From assembly GCA_026018925.1 (NCBI GenBank), contig JAKSZU010000004.1:110643489-110707488 (forward strand): a DNA stretch of 64,000 bases, given 5' to 3'. Of the stretch, positions 54,196-64,000 are shown one piece after another (position 1 is the stretch's first letter; every line of letters starts with the position of its first letter). Both the position numbers and the translations under genes were made by a program. The DNA comes from Tupaia tana (Eukaryota; Chordata; Mammalia; Scandentia; Tupaiidae). Under the pieces are notes generated by a model. The model worked only from the letters and a program-made list of their open reading frames with translations. It had not been told where the DNA came from and did not search any database.

Positions 54196-56367
54196 ATGAC
54201 TAGAAATCACTGCAGGACCACAAGAAATATGGGGAAGCAGGAAAATACCTCTCCCACAAGGGAAACGGATAGCTCCTCTTCATCCACACACAGTTCAATG
54301 GAATTCATGGAAATGTCTGATAAACAATTCAGATCATTCATAATGGCAAAGCTAACAGAGATGGAAGAGAAGAGAGATAAGGAACTGCTGAAGAGGAAGG
54401 AGAAAGGAGTTGAAGAGTTCCAGGAGGTGAGGAAATTCATGCAAGATCTAAAAGAGGAATTTCACACTTTACAAAAGAATCAGATGGAACTGTTAGAGAT
54501 GAAGGCTATAATACAAGAAGTCAAAATCTTCCTTGAAAGTATTAAAAGCAGACTAGATCATACAGAAAATAGAATCTCTAATGTAGAAGAGAAAATGGCT
54601 GGCCTAGAAAAATCCACCACAAAGACTGAGAAAATGGCCCAAAAATTTGAGAATAATATGCGAGAAGTACTAGATACAATTAAACATCCAAACATCTGGA
54701 TAATAGGCATCCCAGAGGGTGAAGAGACTCATAAGGGCATTGATAATCTATTCCATGAAATCCTGCAAGAAAACTTTCCAAACCTGGAGAAGCACTCAAA
54801 GATTCAGTCCCAAGAAATACAGAGGACCCCAAATAGAATCAACCCAAGAAGATCTTCTCCAAGACACATTATAGCCAGATTGCCCAAAACCACAGACAAA
54901 GACAAGATACTAAGACTGGCAAGAGAAAAAAGGCAAGTTACCTACAAAGGGTATCCCATCAGACTAACGGCAGACCTCTCATCGGAAACAATGTGAGCGA
55001 GGAGAGAAAGGGAAAATATATTCAAAGTATTAAGGGAAAAGCAATTTCAACTGAGAATTCTGTACCCAGCAAGGTTATCATTCATTTGAGAAGAAAAGAC
55101 ACGAACTTTCCCAGATAATCAAAACCTGAAAGAATTTACCAGCACCAGACCAGATCTCCAAGAAGTTCTTAAGGGAGTGCTATGTCAGTAAAATTAAATG
55201 CAGACACACAGAAATAAGAGTTCAAAAACTAAGAAAATAGGCAACTTAATTGTAGGGACAATGTTTGGAGATGAATATTATATCCCAGAATTCAATCTGG
55301 AAGATCAAACTTTGACAGAAGAAAGATTAAGTACATGAGTCTGAACCGATGAAACAACATTCTGTGACTTGACTGAATTATTGCTGCTTTTCTCCTAAGC
55401 TTTGTTTTCCGGCTTTAAAGGATTTTTGTCCTGTCTTGAGCTGTTGATAGGTGCATGTACCTACTATTTGAACAGAATACTAACCTGTTTCTAGGCTTTA
55501 AGTTTCAAGGAAATATCATTACCAGTTCAAAACTACTCTTCTCGAAATTACCTGCTGAAAGTAGTTAGATTACTTATGATATTGTGTGATGAACAAAATG
55601 TTGGGGAAAAAGGAATGGAAGACAACTGTATATAGCAGAGATAGTGTAATAAGAGAGTGGGAAAGGGCAGAGGGTCAAACATGGGGTAAAAAACATATAT
55701 ATACGTATACATATGTATGAAAGTAGAAATGGAATACTATTGATGATAACATGCATGATTAAGCCACTATGCAGTTTATTCTATATGGGAAACCACATTT
55801 AGTACATTGTGATGATGCTCAGGGAATGAATGTTAAGTAATTAAAAAAAAAATGTTGCAGGAGGAAAAAAAAAAGGTAAAACTGTTTGTATCGAAATTAA
55901 AAAAAAAAAAACAACGCATATTTGATGACTGCAGTAAGCTATATAGCCCCAGCTGGGTACTATTTTATAATATGTTCATTCTACTCACTGGGGTTTATGC
56001 GTAAAGTCAGACTTGGGTTCATGTATAGGTATATATCAGCTGCGCTAGCTATTGGATATATTTAGACTAATTAAGTTCATTAGCAAATCAATTAAATTGG
56101 GGGGGGGGGAAGGCATAGAAAGCAACCATGGATACCAGAGACAATGTGGGAGGAGGATGGGACATGGCAGAGGGTGAGGGATAGGGAATCAAGGATGGCA
56201 AAACAAAAAACAAAGTATACAAGACACAAGAATTGGAAAATTATTTGCTGAAAACATGTATGTTGATGTGCTTGATTGAGCCAATACACAGTGTATTTTG
56301 GATGGAAAAAATAAATAAATAAAATAAAATAAATGGATGAATAAAAAAAAATAATAATAAAAATAAA
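53576..56367 (+). mobile_element. HAL1-like (ORF1-only L1), near full length, with TSD
   Basis: Best preserved copy of the ORF1-only family, 2.8 kb. It has two 5' UTR repeat starts (AGCCCTTCTTCAAGAGACAG at 53571, partly overlapping the target copy, and again at 53884), a 62-T run (54032-54093), and ORF1 at 54196-55191. After the ORF1/3'UTR junction near 55240 the 3' UTR holds two related modules (about 55610-55850 and 56115-56330), ending in an A-rich tail. Target copies AGAAGTGAGCCC lie at 53564 and 56368. No endonuclease or RT sequence is present. Confidence 0.9.
54196..55191 (+). pseudogene. HAL1 ORF1, 331 codons with two in-frame stops
   Basis: Homologous to L1 ORF1p. The ATG at 54196 opens a frame of 266 codons to TGA at 54994. 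The same frame continues through a second TGA at 55087 to a TAA at 55189, giving 331 codons without any frameshift. Order: basic N-terminus with a serine run (SSSSSTHSS), coiled coil (about residues 50-155), an RRM-like block around IWIIGIPEGEETHKGI, the conserved QEIQRTPNRINPRRSSPRHI and the C-terminal domain. Two nonsense changes rather than frame changes suggest a relatively recent loss. The predicted role is RNA binding in a LINE RNP that must borrow RT from a full L1. Confidence 0.88.
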
Positions 56368-56383
56368 AGAAGTGAGCCCCTGA

Positions 56384-56640
56384 CAGGGTCAACCCATGGC
56401 TCAGTGGCTAAGGGAATTAGATCCCAAATAGCTGACCCTGTGGTTCGTGTCCTGGATTCAGAGGCTTGGAGAACACACTGGACACATGCGTGTGCGTGCC
56501 CCAAATCCCAACAGGATGGAGAAATGGAAGAGAAAGGATTGTGGCATGACTGTCCCACGGGGGCGGAGGGGGAGGCTTTCTCCCTCTTACGCTCTTCTCT
56601 CTCTGTCTGATGAGCACACACACCTCTAGCAGGTTAAAAA
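56384..56640 (+). repeat. tRNA-derived SINE, diverged
   Basis: GGGTCAACCCATGGCTCAGT head, GTGGTTCGTGTCC B box, CCCAACAGGATGGAGAAATG, a GGATTGTGGCATGACTG middle and a CT-rich end. Confidence 0.72.
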
Positions 56641-56891
56641 GAGAAGAAGGAGAAGAGGAGGAAGAGGCTGGGCTGGCTGGTGCAGAAAGCCTCTGAATAT
56701 CCCCTCTGAGAGGAGGTCAACACATGCCAATCAACCACTCCTGCCACCTGCCCTTCTCTCCCAACGCTCCCCCGACACTCCCCCTGAACTGTGTCCCTGG
56801 ATACCTCTTTGCAACCATTTCAGGAAGAAGCAGAGCATAGAGTTTAAATGCACGGGTCCGGGAGCTATAATGGCTCGGTTAGAATTCCAGT

Positions 56892-57115
56892 TGCTGTATT
56901 TTTTAATTTATTTCCTTGTTTTTAGACAGGGTCTCTCAATGTCACCATCCTTCTGCCTCAGCCTCCTGAGTAGCTGGGACTATAGACATGCACATGCACC
57001 ACTGTGCCTGGTTTTTATGGTGAGCCAGGAATCGAACTCGGAGTCCCATGCGGCCCTAGCCTACACAGTAGCAGTGTCTACCAGCTCATGCTGCCATGGC
57101 TGGGCTGCCCAGTTC
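56892..57115 (-). repeat. Chimeric tRNA/7SL SINE, minus
   Basis: Read on the minus strand: a tRNA-like head with B-box-like GAGTTCGATTCCTGG, then an Alu/7SL-like half, CAGGCACAGTGGTGCATGTG, TATAGTCCCAGCTACTCAGG, AGGCTGAGGCAGAAGGATGG, GAGAGACCCTGTCT, then A-rich. The clearest of the three copies. Confidence 0.85.
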
Positions 57116-57461
57116 CTTTATTTACAACCTTGGGCCGTTTACTTAAGCTCTCTGCCACAGATTCCTCACTTGGAGAACATGCTACATGAGGCTTAGGGAC
57201 ATGAATTGTGCACTTTGTTTAGAATAGTCCCTAACCCAGTCTGTTCAATAAAAAAGTAGTTGCTATATGTATGTGTTGCATATTGAGCCACTGCCACTCT
57301 CATCTCACAGTCTGTCATTGAGGTGCACCCTTGGTAGAAGTTCATCACAGAAGACAACCACTAAACACCATGTCCAAAAAAAAAACCCCAAAAGCAAAAT
57401 CCTGCTAATCATTGAGACTAAAGAATAAGTCAGTTTTAGAGATCACTATATTAGTGGGTTC
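57116..57461. other. Presumed GPA33 intron 1, no recognised features
   Basis: Nothing specific could be supported. Confidence 0.4.
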
Positions 57462-57475
57462 AAATTACTTTATAT

Positions 57476-57806
57476 ACCTTCCGATCTTTCAGTTTCTGCC
57501 ATAGAGTGCAGACATTCCGTATATACTAAGTGGGAAAATACAATGCCTCTCTTTCATGGTCTGGCACAGAAAGCAACTGTGGATACCAGAGATGATGTGG
57601 GAGGAGGGTGGGAAATGGGAGCTGGGTGGGAGCGAGGAAAGCAAGGAGGAAAAAAGGCAAAACATTCAACGGACACAAAAATGCAAAGTTATCTGTTGAT
57701 GACAATGTGTAGGTTAGTATCTTTGACTGGAATAATATACAGTGTATTCATGCTGGGAAATTCATTTTCTACACAGTGATTGAATGTACAAAATAAGAAA
57801 AAATAA
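57476..57806 (+). mobile_element. HAL1/L1 3'-end fragment with TSD
   Basis: A 331-bp 5'-truncated insertion. GAAAGCAACTGTGGATACCA, GATGATGTGGGAGGAGGGTG and TATACAGTGTATTCATGCTG match the second 3' UTR module of the HAL1 at 53576. Target duplication AAATTACTTTATAT (57462-57475) and AAATTACTTTATGT (57807-57820). Confidence 0.8.
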
Positions 57807-58027
57807 AAATTACTTTATGTAAAGAGATTGACAAGGGAAGGGGTATAAATGAATGGATGAGAAAGAGCTCGTGAAGAAAAAAAAGTCTGCACAAATGTTG
57901 AGCACTACTTAGATATTATTTGTAAATCTGAGATGGATCTTAAGAGGCTGATCCTGCGTCCTGAGGTACGGTTATGTTCTCCATAATCCCAGATGAGAGA
58001 ATAGCCCATCATCAAGAATCAATGCCA

Positions 58028-58312
58028 GGCCCAGCAGGTGGCATAGTGGTTAAGGTGCTGGACTCCTATGTGGTTGACAGTGGTTTGAGTCCTGGAAACA
58101 GCAGATTGAAACTCATGCTGGGCACATGCGTCTGCATGCCCAAAACCCGAAAGGAGGATGGAGGAAAAGGGATTTCAGCATAGACATCCCCTCTAGATGT
58201 GTGATTTCTCACTTTCTCTCTCTGTGTGTTTCTCTTTGTCTCTCTCTCTCTGGTGAGCTCATGTACCATGTGACCAAATAAATAAATAAAAATAAATAAA
58301 TAAATAATCTCA
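58028..58312 (+). repeat. tRNA-derived SINE, long form
   Basis: GCCCAGCAGGTGGCATAGTG head, GTGGTTTGAGTCC B box, CCGAAAGGAGGATGGAGGAA and a CT-rich end with an AAATAAATAAATAAA tail. Confidence 0.85.
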
Positions 58313-58567
58313 ATGTCAGCAACTGTTGTGGGGCTCCCCCCCAATCTAAGTCCTTCCCATGGATCCAGTCAGTATTCTCCTGTTCTGACACTGCAAAGAC
58401 AATTGCTGGACTTCCTTGTCATTTCCCGCTGTGTACACAGAGGCTTCTGATACGCATACGCACCAGGTTCTCACCACTTCCTTTCACTTCTATGTTTATT
58501 TGCTGTGTGGCCCTCATTTTCTCTCCCATGGGACCTTGGCATTCTACTCCATGCATGAGACAAAACC
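58313..58567. other. Presumed GPA33 intron 1, no recognised features
   Basis: No repeat or exon could be supported. Confidence 0.4.
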
Positions 58568-58820
58568 TCTACAGACCTGCCTGGTAGCCCAGTGATTAAG
58601 GGAAATGAATCCCACATGGCTGACCGTGGTTGGATCCCAGCCTGATGGCTTGAAAAACATGCCAGGTGCATGTGTGTGCCCAAAATCCCAAGAGGAGGGA
58701 AAGATGGAGGAGAAGGGATTGCAGTATGACCACACCCATTGAGGTGCTTTCTGTCTCTCTGTCTCTGACTCTGACTTTCCATCTCTCTTGGAGAGAGCAC
58801 ACGCCCTCTGACAATTGAGA
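58568..58820 (+). repeat. tRNA-derived SINE, diverged
   Basis: ACCTGCCTGGTAGCCCAGTG head, GTGGTTGGATCCC B box, GGAGAAGGGATTGCAGTATG, then CTGTCTCTCTGTCTCTGAC. Confidence 0.78.
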
Positions 58821-58930
58821 GAGAGAATGTGTGTGGTGAGAGAGAAAACTAGGAAGTGGAGAAGTTTGTTCTGGAATCTTCTAACCACTTCCCTTTCTAC
58901 TTGCTTACACAGGTCAGCCAGGGATCACCT

Positions 58931-59212
58931 TTCTTTTTTTTTTTTTTTTTTTTTTTTTCTTGAGAGGTTTTCGCTATAGGGCACGTGCGCTTGCCAGATA
59001 GACAGAGAGAGAGATAGAGACAGAAAGCGAGAAATCACCCCCCAGGGGAGATGGTCACGCCGCAATCCCTTCTCCTCCATTCTCCTCTCGGGATCTTGGG
59101 CACGCATGCACACGCGCCCGGTGTGAGTTTTAAGCCACCGGGTTCGGGATGCGAACCGCAGTCGACTACGTGGGAGTCCAGCGACATAGCCATTACGCTA
59201 ACTGCTGGTTCC
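58931..59212 (-). repeat. tRNA-derived SINE, long form, minus
   Basis: Long T run, TTTTCGCTATAGGGCACGTG, CACCCCCCAGGGGAGATGG, GATGCGAACCGCAGTCGAC and head end TAACTGCTGGTTCC. High CpG retention suggests a young copy. Confidence 0.9.
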
Positions 59213-59217
59213 TGGGT

Positions 59218-59502
59218 TTTTGTTTGTTTGTTTGTTTGTTTGTTTGTTTGAGAGGTTTTTGCCTTAGGGTATGTGTGCTTGTCAGAAAGAGATACAGAGA
59301 TAGTGAGAGGGAAAGTGAGAAACCACCTCCGAGGAGGGATGGCCGTGCTGCAATTGCTTCTCTTCCATTCTCCTCGCAGGATCTTGAGCACACACTCATG
59401 TACACCCAGCGTGAGTGTCAAACCACCAGGTCCAGGACGTAAGCCATGGTCGCCCATGTGGGAGTCCAGCGACATAACTGCTACGTCATTTGCTGGCCCC
59501 TT
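59218..59502 (-). repeat. tRNA-derived SINE, long form, minus, tandem to previous
   Basis: TTTG repeats (59218-59249), GAGGTTTTTGCCTTAGGGTA, GAGGAGGGATGGCCGTGCTG, ACGTAAGCCATGG and head end TCATTTGCTGGCCCC. Confidence 0.85.
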
Positions 59503-59554
59503 GCCTTTCTTGTCCAGAGCCCACCAGCTTCCGTGGCCTCAGTTCTCCAATTCT

Positions 59555-59605
59555 GTTGCCACGTGGAGTCCAGAGCCTTAACCACCACGCCACCTGCTGG
59601 CCCCA
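59555..59605 (-). repeat. SINE head fragment, minus
   Basis: GTCCAGAGCCTTAACCACCA followed by CGCCACCTGCTGGCCCC is only the 5' tRNA-like end. Confidence 0.7.
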
Positions 59606-59861
59606 AGTACAGAGAATTTAAACTGGAAGGATGAATAGGATTTGTAACCAGAGAAATCTGGTGGGAGAGCCAAAGTTCTAGCATGGATTGCTAGGAATTG
59701 CCCAGAAATAAAATGCATGACCCAAGAAGCTCCGTAGAAGGGAAACAGTTTGCTGAACACCCCAGATAGAAACAGGAGAGGCCATGTAGCTTCCTGTGGA
59801 GAGCTAAACCATAACTTGGTCACTTGGAAGTAATTACAGTTTGTTAAGAAGGTACTAAGCT

Positions 59862-60056
59862 GGGGCCAGCAGGTGGCATGGAGGTCAAGGTGCTGGGCTC
59901 CCACATGGCTGATTGCAGTTTGAGGCCTGGACCTGGCAGCTTGCTTTCTCACTTTCCCTCTCTCTCCGGTGAGTGCACCTGCCCTATAGCAAATTAAAAA
60001 AAATAATAATAATCAATGAAATTAAATAAATAATTCTTAAAAAAAGAAAGAAAGAA
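59862..60056 (+). repeat. tRNA-derived SINE, short form
   Basis: GGGGCCAGCAGGTGGCATGG head, TTGAGGCCTGGACC B box, CTTGCTTTCTCACTTTCC and AAATAATAATAATC...AAAGAAAGAAAG tail. Confidence 0.85.
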
Positions 60057-61829
60057 AGAAAAGAAGAGGAGGTACTAAGCCATTCCTTGAGAGTTAAACA
60101 AAACATAATGCAAAGGATAAGTGCGACCGCTGGCCCACGGGACTGCTGCCTGAGGCGCGCCCACATCTTGGGGCCCTGGGAGGCCGGTAGTAATGCCTCA
60201 TCCAGGAGAGCCCACTCGCTCAGGGAGGGGACAGGCGCTGGAGGCCAGCACGGACCCTCCTGCCCAGGACTAGACCCCACATTGGTGCTGAGACATGCTG
60301 GGCCAGGGAGGAGGCGAGCAGACGGCTGGCCATCCTGTCTTGTGCTGAAAATGGCACCCTTAAAGCCCGAGCTCGCACATGCCCTAGCCCCTCCCTACAG
60401 GGCATTTTTCTTTAAGGAACAGGATGCATCCCTGTCATGTCAGGTGACACTGCTCCCAGGGTGCACTCGGGGTGGCTGGCCAGAAAGCTCTAGAGCACTG
60501 GTTGACATTTAAGGCTCTTCTCCGGGTGAACTTTGCGCTGGCCCTGTCTGTGGCCATGTGCTGCCGTGCAGAGTTTATGGCACCCCTGACTCACTGGCGC
60601 AGACAATGAGGAAGCAGTCCAAAGTCACTGGGTGGTGACTGGAAAGGAAAGAAGTGACTCAGGTGTGACAGTGACAGTTGGTGCCCTGGACAGAGAGGGC
60701 CACTCCTGGGGTGTGTGACCTGGGCACAGAGAACGCCCTGCAGAGCAGCAGAGGATACGGCGGGGACAAAGCCTGAGTCCTGGTGGTTGGAGGGGCATAG
60801 ACCCCCCATGTCCGAGGTCCTTCCCCTCCCGCTGTGAAGGCTCTGAGCACCTGCTGGAATGCGAGTGGAGGGACGCCCGAGTGGCGCTCTTCCCTTAACC
60901 TGCAGGACAGCCTTGCTCCTGGCCAACCCTTATCCATGGAGCCTTGGAAAGGGACCAGACGTTAGAAGTGCCACATGGCAGGCAAATCCCAGAGAAGCCA
61001 GTGATGATGGAAAAGTGGTGCTTGGAGGGAGGGCAGCCTGGAGAGAGGAGGTCGGGGCCGGGAGGAGCAGCAGGGCGCCCGAGCCAGCGAGGGCAAGTGC
61101 CCAGGGAGGGCTGCTGGCCACGACCCCCAGGGGGCAGCGCCAGGTCGAGGCGCGGTGGGCAAGGCAGACCCGGATCCTGGCTCACAGGCCCCTTTGGTCC
61201 TCCAAGGGAGCCGGACAGTCACAGTCACAGAAAAAAAGTAGGATTGTGTGGCAGTGAGTGACGCGTCCGGGGGAAGGTGTGACGGGCCTGGGGACGAGGA
61301 GGAGTCCTGAGGAACAGAGCGGCTGTTTGAGCTGAGATGCCAGGAGCTGTGGGGTAGGGAGAGGAGGGTGTCTTGCAGGAGCCGGGGTGGGAGAAGGCAG
61401 GGCACCGGCCAGAAGCGAAAGCAGCCAGTGTGCAGCAATGGCCCTGAAGGGCTGGCCTGGGGGCCTGCGTGTTCTCTGCCCCCCACATCGCCCCGCAAAC
61501 ACACAGGCCAAGAGCAGAACAGCGCGCGTTCCACCAGGGCGCTGGGGGAGTCCGCCATCAGCTCCTTTTCAGCCAGGTCCTGCCCCTTCCCTGCCCCTGC
61601 AAAGACCCTTCTGCAAATCTACTGTGGTCACACGACTGCCAGTGTGTCAGAAAAGTGGGCAGGGCCCAAGCCTAATGCCAGCAGCCGTGACAAGGACAGA
61701 AAGAGGAAACAGGAGAAGGAACAGCTTCAGAGATGCCAGGATGAGCATCACCAGGGCACAGTGACGACTCCAATGGGAGGTGAGTGACAAAGAGGTCAAG
61801 GGGAGTGACAAGGCTTTGCTGCTTTTGTC
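60057..61829. other. Presumed GPA33 intron 1, GC-rich, no recognised exon
   Basis: Many overlapping ORFs occur on both strands (up to about 200 codons), as expected of GC-rich sequence. None carries a known domain or the phase-1 signal-peptide exon expected for GPA33 exon 1. Confidence 0.4.
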
Positions 61830-62080
61830 ATTGCTGTTTTAATTTTGCCAGAGGGCATGTGTGCTCACCAGAGACAGAGAGAGAGAAAGTGAGAACTCTC
61901 CCTCGATGGCGTGGTCACATCGCAATCCCGTCTTCGCTTCTTCCTCCTTTGGGGATTTTGGGCACACGTGTACACATGCCTGGTATGTTTCTCAAGCTCC
62001 AGGTCCGGGACTCGAACCACAAAGTTGGCCATGTGAGCTCCAGCTACCCTAACCACCAGGCCATGGCTATACCCACGCGG
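61830..62080 (-). repeat. tRNA-derived SINE, diverged, minus
   Basis: TTTTGCCAGAGGGCATGTGT, GGTCACATCGCAATCCCGTC, CGGGACTCGAACCACAAAG and a head ending ACCAGGCCATGGCTATACC. Confidence 0.78.
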
Positions 62081-62520
62081 CAGTTTTAAAATACAGTCCT
62101 TCAGTTTTCTGAAACTCTTCTCAGGGGTGGCGTTCATGGCCTCTCCCTTGAGCTGGGTTCTGTGACTGCCTGATCCACGGAGCACAGTGAACGTGATGGG
62201 TCGGTTTCTGGGCTCAGGCCTCAAAACTGGCAGCTTCCACTTCCTGTCCCCTTAGCTGTGTGCACTTGGAATCCAGTTGCCACATAGGGAGGAAGACCAA
62301 TTTCTCCGTGGAGAGGCCCTCGGAGAGGCACCAGAGCCAGCTCCCAACCCACCAGGCGAGTCACCTCAGCTGATGCTTCACGGAGCAGAGCCGAGCTGCC
62401 CCTGGGTAGCGCCGTCCAACTCGCAGATTTAAACAAGATCCATGATTACGATCATTGTTTCCAGTCACTTCATTCTCAGGCACTTTATTACATCACACCA
62501 GAAAATGTGAAATTGACTGA
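62081..62520. other. Anonymous sequence
   Basis: No gene, RNA or repeat could be supported. Confidence 0.4.
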
Positions 62521-62716
62521 CTGGGGCCAGCGGGTGGCGTGGTGGTTACCGGCGCCGGACGCCCACATGCTGACTGCGGTTTGAGTCCCGGACCTGGCAG
62601 CTTGCTTTCTCACTTTCCCACTCTCTCTCTCTCTCGCTCTGTCCCTCTCTGGTCAAGTTAAAAATAAATAAATAAAGTTAAATCAAATAATTCTTAAAAA
62701 AAAAAAAAAGAAAAGA
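62521..62716 (+). repeat. tRNA-derived SINE, short form
   Basis: CTGGGGCCAGCGGGTGGCGT head, GGTTTGAGTCCC B box, GGCAGCTTGCTTTCTCAC, GTCCCTCTCTGGTCAAGTTA and an AAATAAATAAAGTTAAAT tail. Confidence 0.9.
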
Positions 62717-63838
62717 AAAGAAAGTTGACTGATTAGTTATGGCTTTCGTTCCTGAGTAGATGGGGTGTCATTTATAGAGCAAGAGAACCCCGGAAAGAAG
62801 CCAGGTGTGGAGACAGAAATTGTGCGCTTGCTTTTCAGCTTGTGAGTTTGGCATATTTTGAGATCTTAAACTGAGAAGTCAGGTGGACCACTGGACTTGC
62901 AGGACCGTAGTTCCAGAGAGAGGGGTTGAAGATGAGTCACCCAGGAAGAGCAGCAAGACTGACAGACCGTCGAGGATGGCAGCTGTAGTTGGTAAGGAGC
63001 TTGCGTGCTCTGGAACCCCCAGAGCCACACCTGAAGTGTGGGAGAAAGGGCTGGGGTCGCCCCCTTAGGGCCCGCGGTGCAGGGAAGTGGAGTGCGAGGT
63101 GGGGGCAGGAGCGTCACCCTGCAGGAGATACCGTTGTCCCTGACTGCGCCTTGTTCAGAACTGTCTGCACCTGGTGATAAAATGCAGACTACCTTTTGGC
63201 TGGTTTCATTGTTTCGAAAGTCCCGAATATATCGACTTACACGGCCCCTCTGTACCACCATCTGCTTCTCCCCAAACCCAGAGTCCTAGGCCCGTTCTCA
63301 TCAGTCCAGCGCCTCCCTGCCCAGGTTGGCAGCAGGACCTAGCCCTGGGCAGGATCGGGGTGAAGGAAGGAGAGGAGAGGCAGGGACTGCAGGTCCTTGG
63401 GGACACCACTCAAGCCCCAGCTCACCCAGCCCCTCCTAATCTCCCTGCACAGAGGCGGCGGCGCCCCTCCGGAGGGCTGCCCGTGCCTTTAGGTTTGATG
63501 CTGAAGGCTCCTTGCTCACCTGGGAGCCGCAAAGGCTATTTCTCCATCAAACACGTGCACTTGGAAAACGTGTCCATGTGCTTGGAGCTGGCACCAGGCC
63601 TGGCACCCCTGCCCTCGGCACCCCTTCTCCCCTTCGGGTAAACCGTGGAGGAGGAAAAGCCTGTGCTGGGCGGGAGGAGGGTGGGAAGGGACTTGGGCAT
63701 AAGACATCTTCGTCGGCGTGGCTGAAAACTCACGGAGAACTGGTTCTGCTAGGTGAGTTCACCCGGGGGTCACACGCCTTCTCACACGAAGAGGCAAAAT
63801 GTCCTGCTCCGGGTGATGGAGGCCTAAAGCCACTGCAT
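62717..63838. other. Anonymous sequence, GC-rich toward 63500
   Basis: No exon could be supported. Minus-strand GT donors near 63420 and 63517 follow GC-rich sequence, but no ATG with a hydrophobic signal in the right phase precedes them. Confidence 0.4.
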
Positions 63839-64000
63839 TCTTTTTTTTTTTTAGAGGTTTTTGCCACAGGGCGCATGTACTCACCAGACAGACAGAGAGA
63901 GACAGAGAGACAGAAAGCGAGAAATTACCCCCCAGGGGGGATGGCCACACCGCAATCCCTTCTCCTCCATTCTCCTCTCGGGATCTTGGGCACACATGCA
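63839..64000 (-). repeat. tRNA-derived SINE, minus, cut by window end
   Basis: T run, GAGGTTTTTGCCACAGGGCG, TTACCCCCCAGGGGGGATGG, CTCGGGATCTTGGGCACAC. The tRNA-like head lies beyond 64000. Confidence 0.9.

Noticed and set aside
60113..60170. Minus-strand AAGATGTGG followed by an open frame as GPA33 exon 1 (GKMW-like start)
   Set aside because: The codons after the methionine are arginine and glutamine rich rather than hydrophobic, and no convincing GT donor in phase 1 follows.
60890..60933. Minus-strand ATG-GAT-AAG-GGT-TGG segment with a GTTAAG donor as GPA33 exon 1
   Set aside because: The donor would be in phase 2, which is incompatible with the phase-1 start of exon 2, and the peptide is not a good signal sequence.
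60859..61787. Overlapping ORFs of 100-200 codons on both strands
   Set aside because: GC-rich DNA has few stop codons. No splice structure, domain or one-strand bias supports a gene.

Overview
The window is mammalian nuclear DNA: dense L1-type LINEs, tRNA-derived SINEs, ancient MIR/L2/MLT relics and one intron-containing host gene on the minus strand. The gene is GPA33 (cell-surface A33 antigen, CTX-type immunoglobulin superfamily). Exons 2 to 7 lie at 47265-47111, 41292-41076, 35671-35516, 28588-28469, 27928-27793 and 27454-27319. All are open, all junctions are GT-AG, and splice phases are consistent. Exon 1 (5' UTR and signal peptide) was not found and probably lies beyond position 64000. 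The repeats suggest a euarchontan mammal, and the abundant tRNA-type SINE fits what I recall of the colugo (Dermoptera) CYN SINEs. That assignment is an inference.

Layout. 1-5300: a degenerate L1 with ORF1 and ORF2. 5300-7311: old SINEs and anonymous sequence. 7328-10376: a near full-length minus-strand half-L1 (HAL1-like: ORF1, no ORF2) with 16-bp target duplications. 10393-12195: a possible retrocopy fragment and a 5'-truncated HAL1, interrupted by two SINEs. 13237-19990: a three-layer nest. A gutted betaretrovirus-like provirus (Lys-type primer site, gag matrix relic) carries a HAL1 in its 3' LTR, and that HAL1 carries a 1037-bp solo LTR of another provirus. 20000-26900: SINEs, MIR, L2, an MLT-like LTR end and mariner/Tigger relics. 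26900-47265: GPA33 exons and introns, the introns holding many SINEs, a 1-kb GT-rich tract, a 36-bp minisatellite and a 5'-inverted HAL1 tail. 47266-64000: presumed GPA33 intron 1, SINE-rich, with another near full-length HAL1 at 53576-56367.

GPA33 is the only convincing host gene. The remaining long ORFs are LINE/ERV remnants or chance ORFs. The most interesting signals are: (i) a HAL1 lineage in several copies sharing one ORF1-to-3'UTR junction, with 5' UTR sequence repeated in tandem; (ii) SINEs fusing a tRNA-like head to a 7SL/Alu-like right half; (iii) nested and repeated retroposition into the same sites, readable from target duplications.
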